A stretch of DNA of 64,000 bases from Epiperipatus broadwayi. Its lineage: Eukaryota > Onychophora > Udeonychophora > Euonychophora > Peripatidae. The position numbers and the translations under genes are program-made. Under the pieces are notes generated by a model. That model had not been told where the DNA came from. It made no database searches and saw only the letters and a list, made by a program, of their open reading frames with translations. Positions 23,112 to 35,940 of this stretch are shown here, in pieces. How positions within the stretch are numbered: position 1 is the first letter of the stretch; each line of letters begins with the position of its first letter. The DNA is taken from the NCBI GenBank assembly GCA_028023455.1, contig JAQFVV010007237.1:30001-94000 (forward strand), given 5' to 3'.

Positions 23112-23180
<69 letters not shown>
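23112..23180. repeat. (ATT)n microsatellite
   Basis: About 23 uninterrupted ATT units directly upstream of a retroelement fragment. Confidence 0.95.
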
Positions 23181-23181
<1 letters not shown>

Positions 23182-23737
23182 TTGTATATGGAACTTCAAT
23201 CTGATTAATATTCAGTCTAAAATATATAATATTGAAAAAAGATTTAATAAATTAATAATGGGTGAATGTCAAACTGTCAAAACAGTATTGAAAGAAAGGA
23301 GAATGTTGAAGGATATGATATTACTGAAAAAGTTGATTGATGGGAAAATTGATGTCAGTAACTGTATATCAAAAATAGAATTGAAAGTACCTTGTCGCTT
23401 ATTAAAGAAATGCAAACTTTCAAGATTAGTATATGTAAAAATACTTTCTTTGGTAAATCAGTTATTAATAGATTGCAAATGGTATATAATCTAACTTTTA
23501 ATAATATTGATATTTTTTGCGATCAATTTGTGATGAATGTTAAAAAACAACTAAATGTATAGTTATGAACATATATGTATATATAATTTTATGTATTTAG
23601 CTTGTATTTGATTATAATTGTTTTGTTTTTTTTAAATTTTAATTATTATCATTGTTATTATTATTATTTTTTTTTATTGTGTATTTCTGTTAAAGTGTAA
23701 ATGTTGAAATGCACATAATAAATGGATATTGAATTGA
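23181..23737 (+). pseudogene. 3' end of CR1/Jockey-like ORF2
   Basis: The frame at 23258-23494 contains RRMLKDMILLKKLIDGKIDV, typical of the region C-terminal to reverse transcriptase in CR1/Jockey elements and alignable with the C-terminus of the element at 39704. After a frameshift it continues with NRLQMVYNLT and NIDIF, typical of the final block, and ends near 23560. The 3' untranslated end (GCACATAATAAATG, then ATTGAATTG) matches the end of the 39704 element (GCACTTAAATAAATG, then AATTGAATT) and likewise runs into ATT repeats. Endonuclease and polymerase core are missing: a 5'-truncated dead copy. Confidence 0.65.
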
Positions 23738-23950
<213 letters not shown>

Positions 23951-24724
23951 TTATTTTCAAACATTTTTTTTCCTAGACAATTATAAATGAATTAAATATA
24001 CTCCAATGTATAAAGCACATCCATTATTTGTAAAAGCAGACAATATATTTTTAGAAAGCACAGGGAAAATGTTTCTAATTCTTTTCCTTTTTTTCTAATA
24101 TTCCTTTTAGTTATTTTTCTTCTATACCAGGAAAATTTTAATAAAGAAAAACAAGTCATTAAATAATTAGGGTACTTATAATGTAATAGGGCTTGGCCAC
24201 TTGATGGTGTTTTGGTTGCCAAAACACCTAACAAATGCCATTTACAAGCCCTGACTTACAGCTATGGAAAACATCTATGTATTGTCTTAGCCATTAGAAG
24301 GCTGTTTATGATGCGTAACACAGAAATAATAGGCCCTATTTCTGCTTCGCAACAGTTATTGTGAATCCACACACTTATCTTTCATTTACAGTTTGATATA
24401 TATGTGTGTTTAGTTGGATTAGTCAAATTTCTACAATATACGTTACACAATATTTGTATTTATAATTTATTTAATAAACATGAATTTATAGTAATTTTCT
24501 AAATGGCCACACCCTTGTTTAAAGAATGTGTAAGATGTAAAAGCTTGCCAAGGGTAGGTAAAAAAGAATTCAGCCAATATTGTGTGCAAAATCTTGTTTT
24601 CACATGCAATACCACGTAGTTGATAAAATGGATGGTGATTAACTTTTTTCACAGTTGCCGACAACAGAAGCTGAGTATTTCTGCTGTCCAATAAAAATAT
24701 ACAATATTTTGACAAACAACAGAA

Positions 24725-24816
24725 CACTAACCCTAAAACTAACCCTAAACTAAACCTAAAACTAATCCTAAACCTAACCCTAAACTAACCTAAAACTAAC
24801 CTAACCCTAACCCTAC
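24725..24816. repeat. interstitial telomere-like repeats
   Basis: Degenerate CTAACCCTAAA units, about 90 bp, C-rich on the plus strand. They resemble the metazoan TTAGGG repeat but are mixed with CTAAACC and CTAAAACTAAC variants, so this is interstitial rather than a chromosome end. Confidence 0.8.
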
Positions 24817-24842
24817 AAAGTTGTTTTGTTATGTAGAAAGCA

Positions 24843-25133
24843 ATAATTAAGCAAAAGAAATCGCTAAATAGACATTGCAGAGTAGCAGCTTTGTCCAAAA
24901 ACAGCGATTTAAAATAAAAAAAGTTGTCATTTACCAATAATTAAGTGAAATACATCACTAAATAGACATTGCAGAGTAGCAGCTTTGTCCAAAAACAGCG
25001 ATTTAAAAATAAAAAAAAGGTTGTCGTTTACCAATAATTAAGCGAAAGGCATCGCTAAATAGACATCACAGAGTAGCAACTTTGTCCAAAAACAGCGATT
25101 TAAAAATAAAAAAAAGGTTGTCATTTACTAAAT
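24843..25133. repeat. 95-97 bp tandem repeat, three units
   Basis: Three head-to-tail units recognisable by AAATAGACATTGCAGAGTAG (starting 24866, 24960, 25057), each ending in an A-rich stretch and GTTGTCATTTAC. Units differ by a few bases and A-run length. Confidence 0.85.
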
Positions 25134-25419
25134 ACAAAATTAAAATTAAACAACTTTTTTAATAAAAAGGCATGAAAAAAAAGTTATAGCAATCAATAAA
25201 TTAATAGCCAAAAAAAAAACAGTGATTCGATTTTAAAATATAACGTGGCCCCGAACATTGTATTGTATGGTTTTTGATTACCAACAATGTCATCAAATGG
25301 CCAAGCCCAATTACGTTATAATTACCATAATTAGTTCTAACTTGGAAAATATTTGTTTTTCTTAATTTAGATAAAACAAGAATTTGATTGATACCTTTAG
25401 TTAATTCCTTCATTTTTTT

Positions 25420-28120
25420 TTAGTTTTGTTTAAAAAAAATCCAACTTCCAAGATGCAAGATGCAATAATTATTAATGTAGAAAGTTTTTAAATAGTAAAA
25501 GATAGCATAAAGATTCAGAATGTCTTACAAAATTGTTTACCCATTCATTCTGGATGAAATTTCAATTATATTACCAATTTACTTTTACAAAATTAAAAAA
25601 AAATAATGATGGTACAAAATTTAACACTGTTATCTCCAAAAGACAGAAGCAGACTATCTAAAAAATAGTTGACTTGATTATTTATTGGCCATTCTCTTAA
25701 CCCTAGTGATCTCTAACAAAAACAAATCATTTGATTATAACATAACAAAAAAAAAAAATTGTATAACTTATTAGAATCATATGTTTTTCAATATTATTTA
25801 AAATGTATTACAAAACAGTTTAATAATGAAAATAATAAATACATTCAAACCAACAATAATTATCTGTGATTATAATTACAGAATAATTATTTTCTTCAAA
25901 CAAATTTATCAGAAGTTACTTTTCCTTAAAACAAGACAATCTTAAAATTACTTAATTGATATTTATGGGTTTTTTCTTCTTTCTATAACCATTTAAGAAC
26001 TAACTACAGTTTATTACATTTTTTTTAAATAACTTGCTCTTATAACAATATCTTACTTAGATTATTCATGTCATTTTAAAAACATGATATTGCATTGGAG
26101 AACATATTATTTATGCACACAAACCATGTCTAGGTAAAAGGGATAGCTCACTTTATTAACCAAATATTATTACTTTTATTTTATTTCTAAAGAAAAACAT
26201 TGATTCCATGCAAAAATAACACTAAATAAAATCAAGTGCCAAATGCACTGAGTTACAATATACATTGTGCTGTTTATTTATATATGGTACAAATGTATTG
26301 GCATTTGGTAAAAGCTAAAAGAATAAGTAAATTTGGCGTTTTTATTAAAAGATGCAATTAATTTTTTTTTTCTTTTGTGTAATCTTTTTTTTTTTAATGT
26401 ATAATGAAAATTACATTTTTCGTTCATATTTTTTTTGTGTAATTAGAAGTAATAATTAAAATTGTAAAGAATAAAAGACATGCAGATTACTAATTCAGAT
26501 AAAATAAAGGAAAGAGAATTCCACATGCAGATTACAATCAGTAACACCTTTATGGAAGCTAATTAAAGATGGAATAATTATGTCTAAAAAAGAGTTTGTA
26601 ACTTAAATTTACAAAAGAATGTACAAGATTATTATCTTGTATTCTGATAAAAGGATAAAAGAAAATATGTGCAGAAGTTTGAAAACCAGACTTCTAGTAT
26701 AAAAGGAAAAATATCAGTGTGATCATGGTCTTGTCTATTTTTTTTTGACTGGTCTAAATCATGAAATCTAGGACCACTCTACGGTGAAATAATTTTTCAT
26801 GCTGGAGTGGACTGAAGCTTTTGACATCATTCATCATGAAGACCGTCAACTCCAGAAAAGCTTTCATGACTAGCCTTTAGAACCAGAACAAGTTAAAACC
26901 AATGGCCACAAGCTCATTCTACCCCATAAAAAACCATGTATGGTAATCAACTGTCTACAGAAATTTGCTAAACTTACCAATAAGCTATAATTAATTATTC
27001 CCGATTGTGACTAAAATTAAGCTTACAATATAAACCTGATAGAGACATTAATTTTCTCATTCAAGAGACTTTCATTTTAAAGAACTTTCTAGAAGAAATT
27101 TAGAAGTGAACCATAATTGTTTTTAAATAATTTATTCATGTCTGGATAAGCGAGTGTGTATTCTTTCCAACTTATTAATTTGTGGTTTAATATTTTAATT
27201 TGTTACAATATTTTAATTTGTTACAATAAAAATATCTATTTCTAATATCAACTATTCATTGTGTATTATTAATGATAATTATTAGATTTATTAACGTTAA
27301 TTATTAGGATTTGAGTATAATTTACCTTTTCCAATAGTTATTAACTAAGCCCGGGGTGTAATATTCTCTGAAAAAAATAACTAAGTTATGGGAAATTATA
27401 ACCTGATCTTTTTAGTTACTTACATGGGATATGAAGAAGTTAGGAGACTATTGAATATGGCACCCTCTTATAAATTAAAACTAACTTCATCAGCAGTTCC
27501 TGTCATAATAATTAGTAGGTCAGTTAATCAGGAAATATAGCTATGTTTTTTTTTAGAAATATGAACAAGATATTTTCTTATCCATAGTTTGATTAACTTT
27601 CACTTAACCATGTGTAAAATACAGCCTACCAGAATCAAGTGAAATGTCAAAACATTACTATATATCTATATAAATATTATAAAGAATAAATAACTCTTAT
27701 AACATGTATAAATATTTCCAGTTACTTTCATAAACTTCTTCAAATGGAAACCCATTAAATTCCAGCTGAAGAAGGTTATGAAATTAACTAAAAGAATTTC
27801 TGCACTTTATAATAGTTATTTGTAAAATTTATAATCACTATTTATTGTTTCATATAAATGGAATTTACCCTCTCTACTTTGAACACTTTTTAACAAAAAA
27901 ACTTTTCATTGTACATATATGTACATACAATCATACATTTTGACTGCCCTGCAGTTTTCTTCAGAGTTATGATATAATAGATCAAAATTGTAAACAATAA
28001 AATTATTAAAAATAATTAAAAAAAAAACATAAAATATAACAAAAAAAAAATTAAACTGATATAAATATAATCAAAACCAAATAAAATAATTTAAGTAATA
28101 TAAAATAAAATATACAATAT
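25420..28120. other. AT-rich non-coding stretch
   Basis: No gene seen. A small inverted repeat of about 28 bp per arm lies near 27700-27790 (AGTTACTTTCATAAACTTC and its complement). A phrase resembling reverse-transcriptase motif A near 26820 was judged chance. Confidence 0.5.
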
Positions 28121-28121
28121 A

Positions 28122-28455
28122 AAATAAATATAAATTATACATATTTGAAAACCAGGCACTCTTCACAAACCTGGGAGGTTATTGTAAGTATAGGGAATTT
28201 GAACTCAGATTTTCAAGCACCCTTTAACTATCCACACTATCAGCTGTATGAGATAGTGTGGATAGTTAAAGGGTGCTTGAAAATCTGAGTTCAAATTCCC
28301 TATACTTACAATAACCTCCCAGGTTTGTGAAGAGTGCCTGGTTTTCAAAAATGTATAATTTATATTTATTTTATATCCACACTATCAGCTGTATGAGATA
28401 GTGTGGATAGTTGAAGGGTGCTTGAAAATCTGAGTTAAAGTCTCCTATACTTATA
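28122..28455. mobile_element. SINE-like foldback with partial duplication
   Basis: A near-perfect hairpin: left arm 28122-28245, right arm 28250-28373. A partial second copy of the centre and right arm follows to about 28450. The right arm contains GTGCTTGAAAATCTGAGTTC followed by AAATTCC, a B-box-like sequence, preceded by TAGTGTGGATAGTTAAAGG, which loosely fits an A box. The same tRNA-like end occurs at the termini of hammerhead family 2. No coding capacity. Confidence 0.6.
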
Positions 28456-29689
28456 AATTATAAATGTGTATTCTTGACTATATATTTACATATTTATGAA
28501 CAACTATTAATTTAAATATATTATTCATTTTTATTATTTTTATAATCCCCTAATTATTTCTATTTTTTATAAACTTAAACTTTAATCTTATTTTTCCCAC
28601 ATTAAAAATAATTATTTTATTTTCATATAATTCTCAGTTCAACCTTAATCCATTTATTAAGAATATTATTTTTAATTTTTAAATCACATAATATATATTA
28701 TTTTGTTATTCATTCTTCTGTTAGTAATAATATTTTATATTTTTCTTTTTGTATATATCTAAAAATTATAAATATTATAACTTTTATTTTAATTTCTTAA
28801 AACTATTTTTTTTTCTTTTTTAATGAGATGCAATACGCTATGGCTTCTCCTTTTTCAGTCAGAAATGTTTCAGATACTATACCCAGAGAAACCTATTACC
28901 CACTTTACCTTCCCTTTCCATTACCCACCCTAATTTTTTCCCATATGCTTCTCTATCCAATCCATCCCATTTCCACAACATTATCTTTATCCACTCTGTA
29001 GTCTTTATATCTAAATCCCCCTTATCTTTTTGGGACATTTTTATTTTTAAAATGTCAATGTTATTTTATCAGAATAATCTTATCACCCAATTTATTATTA
29101 AAACTTTAAAAATAATTGTCATTGGATTTACATTTATATAAGAATGTACATTAAAATATTTATAAAAATAGTTTTGTTATATATACAAAAGAGCTATTAT
29201 AATAGCATAAAATCCAAGAACCCACTTTCTTTATAATTGCTTTGTTTATATTTATTTTTCCACAACTTGATTAATTATCTTATACCCTAGTTCCCTCTAT
29301 CACACATTACTTAGACTATATTTATGATCACTGCAACTCTTTTTTATTTGGATATATTTTGATTTATATACTTTAACTTTTATTACTATTATTATATAAT
29401 TCTCCCTTATTAATTTATATTTTATATTCTGTTTTATATTTAAATGTTATGCTAAGCTTTTCTTTTATTAATATGTAATATCTGGAAATATATCATCTTT
29501 ATACTCCTATGTAAACATTTTTTTTTACAAACCCATACATTATAAATAATTTTCTCTTTATATATTTTCATCTATATATCTTTATTATAAGCTATATTTA
29601 TACTAATGTCATCCTAATCTCAGAATCTCTATTAAATTTTGGTTTATTTTTTATTAGTATTGTGTCTTTAATTTTCCTTTCTTTAATAA
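28456..29689 (-). mobile_element. probable 3' region of decayed Penelope-like element
   Basis: Strongly T- and C-biased on the plus strand, like the recognisable Penelope-like domain that precedes it on the minus strand, so probably the non-coding 3' part of the same element. No end or terminal repeat could be fixed. The boundary with surrounding DNA is uncertain. Confidence 0.3.
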
Positions 29690-30640
29690 TGTCTGCATGT
29701 AACATCATTTTTATTAAACTTTCTGTAAATTTGTCCTGTGTCATTCATATGTATGTATGTCAATGATTTATTATCTGACATATGTTGTTTTAACCTTGTT
29801 TTCATATAATTTTTAGTTTCTTCCAGATATTTGTTTTAAATCCCACTATCTAAACATTTTTTGCATTTTGCCATGTATACTCTATTAATTATTTCTTTAT
29901 TATATCCTATGTATTTGTTATCCAGTAAATTTAATAGATTTTCTCTTTTTTATTAACTATTTTTGCATTAATTACCTTTTTGCATTTCCTATGTAACTTC
30001 TTTATCATTTTATTAACTTATTCATTATAATATTATTTTTATTCCTATATATTTATTTTCATTTTTCTTTTTTCCTTCATTCTTTTCAGTATTATTTATC
30101 TTACACTCTATTTTTTTAATACTTATATGTACAGGGAAATTACTTTTTTTTAGCTCTTTGATTATTAAATCTTTTCGTTTATTATACTTTTCTTTTTAAA
30201 AAAAAAATACATTATAGCCCTGCATATTCTTGAATATATACAACTAATTTCATATTTCCTATCGATGTTGGAGAATCAACTTATGTTATTACCAATATTG
30301 TTTTTCTTATAAATATTTCTTTGAATATACCATTTTTAACTATCAATTTCTTTTGAAATCTTATATTCAGATATGCAATTGCATTATTTTTTTTCTTTTC
30401 CAACTGTAAGTTTTATATTTTCTTCTGCCTTATTAATGTCATTAATAAACCAATTTATTTGTCTTTTATTAAAAAATCAAAAAATAATCATCTACATATC
30501 TGTTAAAAAAATAAAGGATCATTTTTTTTTTATTATACATATATGTACAATTAAAATGTTTTTGTTAAAATGTGCTCAAAGTAGTGCAGATAAATTGCAT
30601 TTATGTAAGATATTATAGAAAAATAATAAAAAAAAAGGTG
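29690..30640 (-). pseudogene. Penelope-like reverse transcriptase and GIY-YIG endonuclease relic
   Basis: Minus-strand translation in several frames gives, in order: RYVDDYFLIF (the Tyr-Val-Asp-Asp catalytic box, at 30487-30502), INDINKAEENIKLTVGKEK and AYLNIRF (the block after the palm domain), IFKEIFIRKTI, then about 600 bp on VYMAKCKKC, ETKNYMKTRLKQH and NDTGQI, which fit the GIY-YIG nuclease with its Cys-x2-Cys pair and Arg-containing helix. Penelope-like elements combine exactly these two domains. Many stops and frameshifts make it inactive. The N-terminal half is absent, so the copy is 5'-truncated near 30640. Unlike the copy at 62307, it uses a CxxC spacing, so it is a different family. 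Confidence 0.6.
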
Positions 30641-30867
30641 AACTTGGCAATAATTGTATTATTTTATTATTATTACAATAATTAATTTATAATGGATATT
30701 TTATTTAATATATATATATATATATTATTATTATTATTATTATTATTGAAATATCAACCAAAAACTTACTTGTCTTTTTGACTAAGTTCTCTCAAAGCAC
30801 TTTGATCAATACTAGTATCCATTTTATTAATTTTTGCTTCTTCTGATGCAGGTAAATAGCCTCTTTA

Positions 30868-30905
<38 letters not shown>

Positions 30906-31839
30906 CAACTAAAAAAATTTCAAATTAAATAATTACTTAAAATATTAAGATTTCTTTCAATTATACAGGTTAAATATCACAAACTTGCATTAGGAACAAT
31001 AATTTACTGTTATCTCTACTCCAAAGCCATCTATAGTAAGTTTAAATAGTTAATGGACTCTATAAACAGTAAAACTATATTCATATCTTCACAATAATTT
31101 TTGGCTATTAATCATCTTCAGCAAGAAATAAGATTTACACTTATAATATTCTCAAATTTAAAAAAACCCTGAAATTATAAACTCAACTCAATTTTCTTGA
31201 ATAGTTAACTGAAAATATACAATAATTAGAAACTAATCTGGAACTGTGAATACTATACTACAATCTGGCCTTCAGAGATTCCTCAAAGTAGTCACATATG
31301 GCTCTAGAGTAGAGTAAATAAAGTGAACTATTATACTTAAAGTAATTGAAAATAAACAAAGAAAGTTGAATGATATTTTGTTTAATATTATAATTCATTA
31401 TAGTGAGAAAAACAAAATAAAACAAAAAGAGAAAAACAAAATAAAACACAAAAGATGACTAATAATACATATAATATACACTGTTCTATGAGCATTCTAA
31501 TACCAAAAAAAAAAAAAAAAACAGAAAAACAAAATAAAACACAAAAGATGACCAATCAATCCTTAAATTACATCACATTCCATATATCACATGCTGGTTC
31601 TTTATTCTGTTAATCTGATAAAAAAAATTTTTTTAAAAAAACTTCAAAACAATGTTAAATTATTGGTCTCCATTGTATTCTATCCTCAGCCATATTTTTT
31701 CCAATGAAAATAATTAATACTACAGCTCTTTAATCTAGCCTCTATAAAAATTACACACAAGATGATCACAAAACACTAATTTATCAAGTCTGTTATTCAT
31801 TCATTTAACATAACTAATTCAATGAAGATCTGCATTTAC

Positions 31840-31842
<3 letters not shown>
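30641..31842. other. AT-rich stretch with microsatellites
   Basis: Contains AT and ATT arrays (30710-30747, 30871-30902) and a short duplicated segment, GAAAAACAAAATAAAACACA, at 31432 and 31527. No gene seen. Confidence 0.6.
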
Positions 31843-31879
<37 letters not shown>

Positions 31880-31900
31880 GTAAATGCATATCATATATAC

Positions 31901-31937
<37 letters not shown>
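31843..31937. repeat. two (AT)n arrays centred in palindromes
   Basis: The first array sits between ATTTACAATATTATA and its complement, the second between ACCTGTATATA and TATATAACAGGT. Both could form long AT cruciforms. Confidence 0.85.
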
Positions 31938-31938
<1 letters not shown>

Positions 31939-33515
31939 CAGGTCTGTGATATGGAACACTGCAACATAGTGTGTGTATGCAAATATATTGTACCGGACAC
32001 TCAATCTATCCCGATCACAGAAGGTGCCACCAAATCACTATGTATCTGGAAAAAGTTATTTACTGTGATCAGAATGGATGATGATGATGTTTGTGCTGAC
32101 TAAATTCAGGAAAAAACAAGAGATCTTAAATATTGTTTAGACAATTGAGAAATAAAACACCAAGACAAACATCAGTCAAATTAAATTTAAAGAAATTTTA
32201 AAATTTTATTTAAGAGCAAAATAAATTATGAAGTGTAAGTTTATGACACAAGAAATAGGGTTAGCTCAGACATGTACCAGAAAGATTAAAATTCCATGCT
32301 CTGGGAGATAGACTGATCTTTTAATAGACCATTAGAAAGGGAGAGAACAGATTTCCTTCAGCTGAGAATTCACCTAAACATTGGTTTTCCCATTCACAGA
32401 TATGAAAAACAATAGTTCTTGAAATAAAATTAATGCACTAATTAGAATCAGTGATGAAGGATTTAAATATCTTGCTTTTATTTAATTACTGGACTTTTCT
32501 TGAGATAATGTCAAATATTATAATCATTGAAATATTTTACTATTTAAGAAAGACCAAGTATATATTGCAATAGTTGATCTGTCTTATTATGTACAATTAA
32601 TTAAGTGTGCATTAAAAATATTTAAATAATGTAATAAAATATCTAAATAATATCATAAGAAACATATTTTACAGAATGATTAATATATAATTATTTAAAG
32701 CAAAGAAAGAGAATAATAAAGAGGCTTTAAATGTTTACCAGTAAAATTGTAATTTATGAATTTAGAAATAATCATGATTTTACCAGATCTTCAAAGGATT
32801 AAAATTGGCTGACAGGTCAGTCACTCAGTGAAATTATATATTGGAGGCTTCCTTTTTGATGACCTAGGTATTTTTTTCTAAAAACTTTATAATTTTTTAT
32901 TATTATTTTTACATGTTTATATGTGATGTGATGTGATGGTCAAATGTAGGCAAGGACTTTATTGGCATAGTATTCTGTAAGTATTGTGAAAAGAACTCCA
33001 TATTTAGATGCACTAGAAATAGACAGAGAAATATGTGTACTACTCACTTGTCATGGCATAATGGTAATCTATAACAGCTTTAAAAGAAAACTTTCTCATG
33101 AGGTTTACAAAAACTAATCTCTTTCTTCTTTTGCTCTATACATATATAGTTCTCAAAACAAAGTCATCCAGATCTTTAGAAATTGATTAATTAATTTTAA
33201 ACTTAGAGACATTTTTTTTTCTTTACTATCTAAAAAATATCTAATTGCATTTCTTAATTAAATTCCAAATGTTTTTCATTTTATCTGATCCTACAATAAT
33301 TACAAGTTTTGACACGCTTTCTCCTAAATAATTATAAAATTAGAATTTAATTTTTACATTCTTTTATCATCAATTGATTTAATTAATCAGTTCAACCCTC
33401 TTTTATAACATTAAATTTAATAATACATTATTATTATAAAAACATGCCTTACAATTACAACTTAATGTCAACAATATATATATATATATATAATGCACAT
33501 TGATTAAGTAAGTAA
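31938..33515. other. non-coding stretch
   Basis: Nothing firm. About 31990-32110 is less AT-rich, starting TTGTACCGGACAC, and could be an old repeat; it shares only a short TTGT-CCGG-type start with 61741. Confidence 0.45.
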
Positions 33516-33517
33516 TA

Positions 33518-33611
33518 TTTACTAAGGCAATAAACCTAAAGCATGTGCGATTGAAAATGTGAAGGTAGGAACCTCTATAGGTCCTGCACATGCTTTAGGT
33601 TTATTGCCTTA

Positions 33612-33651
<40 letters not shown>

Positions 33652-33697
33652 TTCATTCAATATGTTAAAATATAGTACATATATATATATTATATTA

Positions 33698-33738
<41 letters not shown>

Positions 33739-33760
33739 TCATTCAATATGTTAAAATTAA
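33518..33760. repeat. inverted repeat plus duplicated AT-array segment
   Basis: Arms ACTAAGGCAATAAACCTAAA (33521 on) and its complement ending near 33613 enclose a short inner hairpin. Two AT arrays then alternate with two copies of ATTCATTCAATATGTTAAAA, a tandem duplication of about 90 bp. Confidence 0.75.
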
Positions 33761-35689
33761 TTATGTATTATAAAAATGAAATTTTATTAATGGTTTATAA
33801 CAATTTAAAGGGTTAATTTTAAATTATTATACAGCACATATGAGTGCTTATAGATAGATGTGTTTTTGTAAAGCTACCAAGATATATTTAAATTATAATG
33901 TAATAGCAGATTTTTTGTATTATTCTAATGCAAATCAGAATGCTGAATTTATAGTGTAAGTTACGGACCTGAATTTAATTTTATTGTTATTAATAAATTT
34001 ATATTTGATTCAGTTATTCAAGTGAATTTTACTTAATCCTAGACTAGATTTAAAACATTATATTTTAGTATTATCTCTTGTTCACAGTAATAGTAATAGA
34101 ACTTTTGCTCACTGAGCTGAATTTGTGTATAATGGTCAGTTATATAGATTGGAGTTTATATTTAGTGTTACAGACATCTAATTAATAATGCTTTTATTAC
34201 TCTTGAAACCTGGTTGGTGAAAGGTATATTCTTTAAAGTCCAGGGACTACATTTTATTTATTATTAATCAAAAAGTAAGTTTATAGTTAGTCAGTAAATT
34301 AATAGTAATGATCAAGGCATTGATGATAATCAGTATGTTTTAATACCTCAGCATTATTTGACTTTTTATATATTCTGATGGATTACCATCTGAGCCTTTG
34401 CATTTAAATTATGGTGTTGGATTACTGCCTAAGTTTGGCAGTGGCTAAATAATCATCCAGTTTATGGTAGACCCATTTCAATTCCAGTCACAAGGTTAAT
34501 TGTTTTCTTTTTTATTGATGATCATTCATGATGATGAATAATTATTTTCTTCAGTAATTCTGGATAAACTTATAATTATTTTTTTTCTTTTATCATGCTC
34601 ATATTCATTTATATTATTTTACATATAAGTTTAAATTTTATTCTTTAACTAGTGCTGATAATATTTTTCATCACCCCAGATTCACACCATTTCTTTATAC
34701 CATTGTAAATAATAAAAAACAATCTAAATACACAAATTATAAAATTCAAACCTAGCATGATCGATGATGTCATAAAAAGAACTAAAAAAATAGAAGTGAA
34801 CATGTGTGCACAATCTATAGTCATAAAAGAAAGTAACTAAAGTTGAATGTGGCATTTGAGTATGGAACTAACAACAATACTACTCAGAATAAATATAAAG
34901 AAGTGAATCAACCATATATAGCTAACCAGTCAATAGATATCAATAACAAAGTGGATAGTCAAATAAATCTTATTCCAACTAATAGAATAATAGTTCCTTA
35001 TCCAAACTGATATTGGTAAAGGCTTTCAAAAGTTATCATGCAAAAATTTTACTAGAATATTTAAATGGACTTCTGAAACTATTTGCATTTCATGGTTTAA
35101 CAGATAATAAAAAATAACCATTGTCACACATTATTTGTGTGGTGCAGTGAGCATTGGTGGAGTTCAAGATACCACAATCCAGATAACTATAATAATTATG
35201 GAAAGATGGCAGTGTAAAGCTTATGGAGTGAGAAGCATTAAGATAATGTGCTGCAGCAAATATCTCAAGAACAATACAAAGCAAGCACTGGAGAAATCAC
35301 AATTTCTTAAAAACATATGGCAAAATCATTAGCACATTGCTTTTCTCTTTCCAGAAAGCTATATTATTAGCCTTGTAAAGTATAATTTACCTGTCAATAT
35401 TCAACTGATCATATTGATTAACAACCAATTGACTACTGAGTGAATGGCAAATCTACTAGTTGCCATAAACCTAGAAATGTCTAATTCAGGTGAAAAAAAT
35501 TATAATCAGTATCATTATATAATGACTTGTATAGTAAATTTCCATGGACCTGACAAGCAGAGATTTGTTCATACATCTGTATTTACATATTATGTACTAC
35601 CTAATAAAAGAATGAGAAAAAGCCATCTGATAAGAGATAGACCTTATTTCCAGTCATAACAAAGAAAATTGTTTTCACATAAGGGTCAC
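33761..35689. other. AT-rich non-coding stretch
   Basis: Several frames of 62-71 codons occur at 35090-35660 on both strands but lack recognisable motifs and overlap one another. No gene supported. Confidence 0.5.
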
Positions 35690-35940
35690 TATCAAACTAG
35701 CTGTTATTAAACAGGCAAAATTCTCTATACAGTAGTGCCACCCTGTGCCAACAAGAGTTGTCTGGAGATATTGGATGAGTAGGCCCTAGATGGGGATTTT
35801 GTGCACAAGCCTTCTGGCATTCATTGATTACTCTGGTTGACACAGGGTGGCAATACTGTATGGAGAATTTTGCCTGTTTAATAACAGTTATGTGATAGCA
35901 TAAGAGATGGTGATCATGATGTTTAGTGGTTTAACAACTA
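35690..35940. mobile_element. hammerhead repeat family 1, short head-to-head copy (locus 4)
   Basis: A short hairpin version. The left arm (about 35699-35757, minus) matches the monomer 3' part. At about 35760 it switches to the plus strand beginning GTCTGGAGATATTGG, which is the sequence directly at and after the hammerhead cleavage site; the CTGATGA and GAAA boxes are absent. The plus part then runs to the end of the monomer (GTGATCATGATGTTTAGTGG). The plus segment therefore starts within about 3 nt of the predicted cleavage point. No perfect target duplication found. Confidence 0.7.

Larger units (their letters stand above)
24162..25335. mobile_element. element with inverted ends enclosing telomere-like and satellite repeats
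   Basis: Inverted arms of about 66 bp (24162-24227 and 25268-25335) share GGGCTTGGCCA with AATGTAAT-type flank, about 80% identical by eye. Between them are a TTAGGG-like block and a three-unit tandem repeat. No transposase is visible. It could be a non-autonomous TIR element that captured tandem repeats, or chance juxtaposition within an old duplication. Confidence 0.45.

Noticed and set aside
24725-24816. A chromosome end
   Set aside because: The telomere-like repeats are short, degenerate and embedded with unique DNA on both sides.
24843-25133. A CRISPR array
   Set aside because: The units are full-length tandem copies with no unique spacers, and the DNA is eukaryotic.
26790-26880. WTEAFDIIHHED phrase resembling reverse-transcriptase motif A
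   Set aside because: No other RT block lies in order on the same strand nearby, so a single short match is not enough.
31258-31449. Hydrophobic 63-codon minus-strand frame as a membrane protein
   Set aside because: Phe/Leu/Tyr-rich translation of an A-rich stretch; low complexity.
35090-35659. Cluster of 62-71 codon frames on both strands
   Set aside because: They overlap each other, show no motif or splice context, and are in the length range expected by chance.
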